Origin: Niallia endozanthoxylica
GTDB lineage: Bacteria; Bacillota; Bacilli; Bacillales; Cytobacillaceae
Direction of reading: 5' to 3'
Length of the DNA stretch: 64,000 nucleotides
NCBI RefSeq assembly: GCF_008710145.1
Contig: NZ_VYKL01000014.1
Span: forward strand, 62,001-126,000
Position 1 is the first letter of the stretch. Every line of letters begins with the position of its first letter. Under the pieces are notes generated by a model. It was given only the letters and a program-made list of their open reading frames with translations, was not told where the DNA came from and did no database searches. Of this stretch, positions 59,219-64,000 are shown one piece after another. The position numbers were made by a program, and so were the translations under genes.

Positions 59219-61300
59219 TTAAATTACTGCCTTTTCAAGAATCTCAACAACGTCCAACGTTTGGACTTTGTCTTCTGCTTCTTTTGCTTTTGTTCCATCA
59301 CTTATCATGGTTAAACAGTATGGACACCCTGTACTAATAACCGTTGGATTTGTTTCAAGAAGCTGCTCTGTTCTCGAGATGTTGATACGTGTCCCCTGAT
59401 TTTCTTCCATCCACATTAATCCTCCACCAGCACCGCAGCACATCGCCGTCTCACGCTTCCGCTCAGGCTCGGACAACTTCACACCAGGAATTGATTTTAA
59501 TATTTCTCTTGGTGCATCATACGTATTATTGTAACGTCCTAAATAACAAGAATCATGGTACGTAATCACTTCGTCTACCGGATTCTTTGGCTGCAGCTTT
59601 CCTTCTTTGATCAATTGTTCCAACAACTGCGTATGATGATAAACTTCCGCTTCTAAACCAAACTCCGGATATTCATTTTTAAATGTGTTAAATGCATGAG
59701 GGTCCATTGTAACAATTTTCTTCACATTGTACTTTTTAAATGATTCAATATTAGCATTTGCCAGCTCTTGGAATAAAAACTCATTCCCCAGACGGCGCGG
59801 CGTATCGCCAGAGTTTTTTTCTTCATTCCCGAGGATGGCTACCTTCACTCCGGCCTTATGTAAAAGACGGGCAAAGGACATGGTAAGCTTTTGACTGCGG
59901 TTATCGTATGATCCCATCGACCCAACATAGAACAGATAATCAAATTCTTCCCCTGCTTTTTTCAACTCTTTTGCTGTTGGAATCACCACTTCTTCTAAAG
60001 AATCTCGCCAATTAATACGTTCCTTACGGTTGAGACCCCATGGATTTCCTTGGCGTTCAATGTTCGTCATTGCACGCTGGGCATCAGAATTCAGTTTCCC
60101 TTCTGTTAGGACAAGGTAACGGCGCAAATCGATAATTTTATCTACATGTTCATTGGCTACGGGACATTGGTCTTCACAGTTACGACACGTTGTACATGCC
60201 CAAATCTCTTCTTCTGTAATTACGTCCCCTATTAAACGAACACTTTCTATTGTTGCCGCAACTTCCTGTGCACCACCGCCCGCTAAAGCAAGTTGGTTTG
60301 CTCTTGTGTTTTTAAAAGCAAAGGCAGGCGCCCAAGGCTGTCTAGAAGTTACCGCTGCTCCTTTTTCTGTCAAATGTTCCCTCATCTTAACAATCAAGTC
60401 CATTGGAGACAATGTTTTGCCCGTTCCTGAAGCCGGGCACATATTAGTACATCGGCCGCATTCTGCACATGCGTATAAATCTATTAGTTGCGCTTGAGTA
60501 AAATCTTCAATTTTACCGACACCGAATTCTTCCGCTGTCTCATCCTCAAAATCAATCTTCCTCAATTTCCCTGCAGGACCCTGTTTTTTAAAGAAAATAT
60601 TGACCATAGCAAATAATTCATGGAACTGCTTTGACTGTGGAACAAACACCAGGAATGTGAAGACGGTCAGCATATGAATCCACCAAAATACGTAGAATAA
60701 AATCGTTCCTGCCGTTGTTCCAATGCCAGAGAAGAGTAGTGCAACCGCACCAGAGAATGGAGCATAGACAGGATTTGGTTCATGATTCAACATAACCGCT
60801 TCAAACCCTAAAGTAATCAAGATGGATAAAGTTAGAGTGGATAAAGCGATATAAACAAAAGCAGCTTTTCCATCGCGCTTCCATTGTAACCGCTTTAACT
60901 TTTCACCATAACGGCGGTAAAAACCATATAAGACTGCCAGCAACATTAAGAACGTAGCCCACTCCTGCAGCAGACTGAAATATTTATGACCATCTCCAAA
61001 AGGAAATTCATACCCTTTAATAAAACCTTTAATAATAAGTTCGATGAGACCTACTTGAATGATAAAAAAAGTATAAAATAAAATGAGATGCATTAAACCG
61101 CTTTTCTTGTCTTTAAATAATTTCGATTGACCGAAACCATTGATTAAAATGAGATTGAATCGTTCTTTAAGATTGGGTTCAAACTCAGCTTCCTTTCCAA
61201 GCTTTATAAAAAGATACCGGGTATATACTAGATTGACAAATAAATAGAAAGCATATCCAGCCACTGCTAGGAAAGCTAGTACATTTAGTAATGACAACAT
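59219..61300 (-). CDS. fadF: Membrane iron-sulphur oxidoreductase linked to ETF (FadF/YwjF-like)
   Basis: 693 residues. About six N-terminal membrane spans (to about 240) form a NarI-like cytochrome-b-type module. Two [4Fe-4S] motifs follow: CAECGRCTNMCP and CTTCRNCEDQCP. The end has two CCG-type heterodisulfide reductase domains ('SCYLGRYNNTYDAPREIL', TAMCCGAGGGLMW, CPYCLTMISDG). It is thought to pass electrons from acyl-CoA dehydrogenases via ETF into the quinone pool. In line with that, etfA and etfB lie directly upstream on the same strand. Confidence 0.9.
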   Translation of the reverse strand: MLSLLNVLAFLAVAGYAFYLFVNLVYTRYLFIKLGKEAEFEPNLKERFNLILINGFGQSKLFKDKKSGLMHLILFYTFFIIQVGLIELIIKGFIKGYEFPFGDGHKYFSLLQEWATFLMLLAVLYGFYRRYGEKLKRLQWKRDGKAAFVYIALSTLTLSILITLGFEAVMLNHEPNPVYAPFSGAVALLFSGIGTTAGTILFYVFWWIHMLTVFTFLVFVPQSKQFHELFAMVNIFFKKQGPAGKLRKIDFEDETAEEFGVGKIEDFTQAQLIDLYACAECGRCTNMCPASGTGKTLSPMDLIVKMREHLTEKGAAVTSRQPWAPAFAFKNTRANQLALAGGGAQEVAATIESVRLIGDVITEEEIWACTTCRNCEDQCPVANEHVDKIIDLRRYLVLTEGKLNSDAQRAMTNIERQGNPWGLNRKERINWRDSLEEVVIPTAKELKKAGEEFDYLFYVGSMGSYDNRSQKLTMSFARLLHKAGVKVAILGNEEKNSGDTPRRLGNEFLFQELANANIESFKKYNVKKIVTMDPHAFNTFKNEYPEFGLEAEVYHHTQLLEQLIKEGKLQPKNPVDEVITYHDSCYLGRYNNTYDAPREILKSIPGVKLSEPERKRETAMCCGAGGGLMWMEENQGTRINISRTEQLLETNPTVISTGCPYCLTMISDGTKAKEAEDKVQTLDVVEILEKAVI

Positions 61301-61357
61301 GGTTATTCATCCTCCTAATAATAAACCAGGGAGGAATTCACTCCTCCCTCTAACACA

Positions 61358-62341
61358 TCAGACACCCGTACCCACGGTGATTTTTTTAAATTCTTCCGTT
61401 AACAATGGCACAACCTCGAACAAATCACCGACAATGCCGTAATCGGCTACATTGAAAATCGGGGCTTCCGGATCTTTATTAATGGCTACAATCACTTTGG
61501 AATTGGACATACCTGCAACATGTTGAATTGCTCCAGATATTCCACAAGCAATATAAAGATCAGGTGTAACCACTTTACCGGTTTGGCCAACTTGTAAAGA
61601 ATAATCACTGTATCCCGCATCGCAAGCACCACGTGAAGCTCCTACCGCACCACCTAACACGTCTGCTAATTCCTGTAATACGGTAAATCCTTCTTGGCTC
61701 TTCACGCCGCGGCCTCCGGAAACGATAATCTTGGCTTCTGTTAGATCTACCCCGCCAGCAGTTTTACAAATCACATCACGGACAATCGTACGTAAATCCT
61801 TTATTTCAACATCTATGAACGCTACTTCCCCTGTACGTGAAGCATCTTTGTCCAACGAACTGATATTATTCGGACGGATTGTAGCAAAAATCAGTCCATC
61901 CTTAATTACTTTTTTCTCAAAAGCTTTCCCTGAATAAATCGGCCGAGTAAAAGCCATTTCATCTCCATTAACCTCAAGATCAACCACATCTGAAATAAGG
62001 CCTGCCTTTAACTTTGCTGCAATGCGTGCAGAAATTTCTTTCCCCATTGAAGTATGTCCGAGAATAATGGCTTCAGGTGTTTCTGCTTCTACTACCTGAA
62101 TAATGGCCTGAGTATATCCATCTGATGTATAGTTCTGTAAATGAGGATGTTCAGGAATGACCACACGATCAGCCCCATATTGAATCATTGTATTGGCTAG
62201 AATTGCAGCCTCGCTGCCTATTAATACCGCAACTACTTCCCCACCATTTGCTATTTGTTTTGCTGCCGCAATAGCTTCAAACGAAACTTGACGCAGCTCC
62301 CCCTGACGTATTTCACCTAACACTAATACTTTCTTTGACAT
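61358..62341 (-). CDS. etfA: Electron transfer flavoprotein, alpha subunit
   Basis: 327 residues. The C-terminal FAD-binding domain is clear: 'IIVSGGRGVKSQEGFTVLQE', GAVGASRGACDAGY, QVGQTGKVVTPDLYIACGIS and GAIQHVAGM, and NKDPEAPIF. It holds the FAD shared with EtfB and receives electrons from acyl-CoA dehydrogenases. 57 bases before fadF, 50 after etfB. Confidence 0.96.
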   Translation of the reverse strand: MSKKVLVLGEIRQGELRQVSFEAIAAAKQIANGGEVVAVLIGSEAAILANTMIQYGADRVVIPEHPHLQNYTSDGYTQAIIQVVEAETPEAIILGHTSMGKEISARIAAKLKAGLISDVVDLEVNGDEMAFTRPIYSGKAFEKKVIKDGLIFATIRPNNISSLDKDASRTGEVAFIDVEIKDLRTIVRDVICKTAGGVDLTEAKIIVSGGRGVKSQEGFTVLQELADVLGGAVGASRGACDAGYSDYSLQVGQTGKVVTPDLYIACGISGAIQHVAGMSNSKVIVAINKDPEAPIFNVADYGIVGDLFEVVPLLTEEFKKITVGTGV

Positions 62342-62391
62342 TTAGGCCCCTCCTCTAATATCCTCTGATAATTAATCTACTAAACTACCAA

Positions 62392-63162
62392 TTAGATTAC
62401 TTTTGCTTCTGTTACTAATAAAGATGCAAGCTCCTTCACTTGCTGCGGGATTTCTCCGTCAAGAACTTTCCCGTCTCCTTTAACCGGCGGTAGGAAACGA
62501 TCAAGTACTTTTGTTTTTGCCTCAACATCCTCTTCATCTATATCTAAATCATCTAATTCTAATTTTTCCAGAGGCTTTTTCTTCGCCTTCATAATGCCCG
62601 GTAATGAAGGATATCGAGGTTCATTTAATCCTTGCTGACATGTCACGAGTAATGGAAGGGTTGTTTCAACGGTTTCAATATCTCCTTCTGCATCTCGTTC
62701 AATGACAGCTTTATTTTCCTCAATCGTTAGCTTCGTAATGGTTGTAACAATGGATATTCCTAGCTCCTCAGCCAGTCTAGGACCCACTTGTCCAGATCCT
62801 CCATCAACGGTTACGTTTCCTGCTAAAATAATATCCACGTCTTTTTCTTTAAAGTATGCGCTCAAAATAGCTGTGGTTGAGAATTCATCACCCTCTTCCA
62901 GCTCTTCCTCATCAATTAGAACTGCCTTATCTGCACCCATAGCCAGAGCGGTTCGAAGTTCTTTCTCCGCTTCCTCTTCTCCAATCGTGACAACAGTCAC
63001 TTCCCCGCCATGCTTGTCTCGTAGTTTCAGAGCTTCTTCAATGGCATACTCATCATAAGGATTGATAATAAATTCTGCGCTATCCTCACTGATTTTTCCA
63101 TTTTGAATCGAAATTTTTTCTTCCGTGTCAAACGTGCGTTTCATGACCACATAAATATTCAT
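62392..63162 (-). CDS. etfB: Electron transfer flavoprotein, beta subunit
   Basis: 256 residues. 'VMKRTFDTEEKISIQNGKIS', then NPYDEYAIEEAL, the nucleotide-binding loop LAGNVTVDGGSGQVGP and the recognition loop 'LPLLVTCQQGLNEPRYPSLP' typical of EtfB. First gene of etfB-etfA-fadF; AGGAGG precedes the ATG. The pair may serve both fatty-acid and aromatic acyl-CoA oxidation. Confidence 0.96.
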   Translation of the reverse strand: MNIYVVMKRTFDTEEKISIQNGKISEDSAEFIINPYDEYAIEEALKLRDKHGGEVTVVTIGEEEAEKELRTALAMGADKAVLIDEEELEEGDEFSTTAILSAYFKEKDVDIILAGNVTVDGGSGQVGPRLAEELGISIVTTITKLTIEENKAVIERDAEGDIETVETTLPLLVTCQQGLNEPRYPSLPGIMKAKKKPLEKLELDDLDIDEEDVEAKTKVLDRFLPPVKGDGKVLDGEIPQQVKELASLLVTEAKVI

Positions 63163-63367
63163 TTGTTTTCCTCCTCGTCTTCGTTTATAAATCTACCTAT
63201 CTAATAAACTCTGTAACCCAATTATCGTGTGATGTTTGATTGTCCATTAAATATTCACCAAAATACTCTTAGATTTTTCTACCAATTCATGTTGATCAAT
63301 CTGCTGCTCGTGAATGGATGAAATTGTTTTATCAAAGAATCAGGTTATTCATAGACTTCCCCCTATT

Positions 63368-63442
63368 CTCAAACTAATAGATAGAGGCCCAGCAACAATA
63401 AGCCTGTGCTTATGTTACTGGGCCTCTATCTATTAGTTGAGA
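63368..63442. repeat. Long, almost perfect inverted repeat upstream of etfB
   Basis: CTAATAGATAGAGGCCCAG (63374-63392) and its exact complement (63418-63436), extended outwards by TCTCAA/TTGAGA with one extra A, and inwards by ATAAG/CTTAT. It lies about 40 bases past the DUF3870 stop, so it could be its terminator, but no clean T-tract follows. The rest of 63163-63484 shows no gene. Confidence 0.7.
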
Positions 63443-63484
63443 AAGATTTTTGGACTTTCCCCATAGATAACCAGCACTACTTAT

Positions 63485-63817
63485 TTATAAAGCGTAAGCT
63501 AATGTCTTCGACTCTTTGTATCGATCCCAAGCCGATTTGATTGATTGAATGACTGCGCCTTGTGAAGGGATTAATACTCGACTACGTAGGATTTCAATTA
63601 AAGGATTAATTCCTTGTTTTAAATCATATCCTCTGACAAGTGAGGTTAAATAATAGTTTGTTAAGTCTGCAATAAATGTAAATTCAACATCTTCAATCAC
63701 TTCTGTTTCAACATTTATCACTAAAACGACTGCAAGTGATTGATATTTTTCATACTGCGTAGTTCCCTTTGGAAGCTGGGCAAAGCCAGTGGTTAAAATC
63801 GTATTATTACTAACCAT
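63485..63817 (-). CDS. DUF3870 domain protein
   Basis: 110 residues. 'ILTTGFAQLPKGTTQYEKYQ' then SLAVVLVINVETEVIEDVEF fits the DUF3870 family N-terminus, and 'TNYYLTSLVRGYDLKQGINP', then IQSIKSAWDRYKES, its end. Known members often lie next to aromatic or amine catabolic genes, but no function is established. ATG with AAGGAGG 8 bases upstream. Monocistronic by its surroundings. Confidence 0.8.
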   Translation of the reverse strand: MVSNNTILTTGFAQLPKGTTQYEKYQSLAVVLVINVETEVIEDVEFTFIADLTNYYLTSLVRGYDLKQGINPLIEILRSRVLIPSQGAVIQSIKSAWDRYKESKTLAYAL

Positions 63818-63873
63818 ACTTATAACCTCCTTGTTATCTATAATTGTATTTTATATCATTATAGGTTATTAAT

Positions 63874-64000
63874 TCAATAGTTTTTTAAAATTTTCCCAAT
63901 ATTCTTTCTAATGAAATGATTACTAGGAAAAATAATGAGAAATGTAGTTCCATTACCTATTTCACTTTTTACTTTAATACTCCCTTTCATTGCCCGCACG
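63874..64000 (-). CDS. Sensor histidine kinase, 3' end only
   Basis: The minus strand enters at the window edge with VRAMKGSIKVKSEIGNGTTF and ends LIIFPSNHFIRKNIGKILKN-Y and TGA. 'G(S/T)I.V.SE.G.GT.F.I.FP' is the G2-box end of the HATPase_c domain of histidine kinases. Only 41 codons are visible, so sensor type and partner are unknown. Confidence 0.75.
   Translation of the reverse strand, partial: VRAMKGSIKVKSEIGNGTTFLIIFPSNHFIRKNIGKILKNY

Noticed and set aside
63225-63345. FadR-like TGAATGA half-sites upstream of etfB
   Set aside because: Only half-sites with poor symmetry could be found; no full TGAATGA-N-TCATTCA palindrome.
1-64000. tRNA, rRNA or CRISPR array
   Set aside because: No cloverleaf-type or rRNA-like sequence and no regularly spaced direct repeats were noticed on either strand.

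Overview
The sequence looks like a chromosome segment of a low-GC, spore-former-type Bacillaceae bacterium (Bacillus/Neobacillus-like). Supporting signs are strong AAGGAGG-type ribosome binding sites, frequent TTG and GTG starts, SigA promoters, a perfect CcpA cre box, a ykkC guanidine-I riboswitch followed by ykkC/ykkD-type exporters, a YjbI-type globin, and an etfB-etfA-fadF operon. Species cannot be fixed from the sequence alone.

Positions 1-46,950 form a large catabolic region for aromatic compounds and ketones, mostly read from the minus strand. (a) 1-5 kb: MFS carrier, zinc alcohol dehydrogenase, SDR, a 2,4'-dihydroxyacetophenone-dioxygenase-like (DAD-like) cupin and a truncated amidohydrolase. 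(b) 5-12 kb: two large paralogous regulators that join a phenol-sensor type input (XylR_N + V4R) to a PucR-type DNA-binding end. Between them lie an NTF2-like gene, a second DAD-like cupin and two IS1182-type remnants. (c) 12-18 kb: aldehyde dehydrogenase, TRAP transporter, formaldehyde dehydrogenase and a stub of a formate dehydrogenase. (d) 18-29 kb: two FCD-GntR repressor genes around a Rieske dioxygenase (alpha, beta), RidA, a LigB-type ring-cleavage dioxygenase, an alpha/beta hydrolase, GalB-like hydratase, GalC-like aldolase, SDR and an aromatic-acid MFS carrier. Four promoters here share related operator sequences. (e) 29.6-40 kb: acetone carboxylase (acxABC), a 3-oxoacid CoA-transferase, a sigma-54 activator and an MFS carrier, with a consensus -24/-12 promoter in front of acxA. 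(f) 40-47 kb: a LysR-controlled meta-cleavage operon (Rieske alpha and beta, two-domain VOC extradiol dioxygenase, ACMSD-like amidohydrolase, SDR, C-C hydrolase).

Positions 47-64 kb are more housekeeping in nature: truncated hemoglobin, a NikR-NikABCDE nickel importer, the riboswitch-controlled guanidinium exporter pair, a long-form threonine synthase, three proteins of unknown function, the electron-transfer flavoprotein operon with its membrane Fe-S oxidoreductase, a DUF3870 protein and the 3' end of a sensor histidine kinase.

The likely logic is uptake (TRAP and MFS), side-chain oxidation and cleavage (dehydrogenases, DAD cupins), ring dihydroxylation (Rieske + SDR), ring cleavage (LigB-type and VOC-type) and lower-pathway hydratase, aldolase, decarboxylase or hydrolase steps. 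C1 and acetone by-products would be handled by formaldehyde dehydrogenase and acetone carboxylase/CoA transferase. Substrates are inferred from families and neighbours only. No ferredoxin or reductase for the Rieske oxygenases lies in the window.
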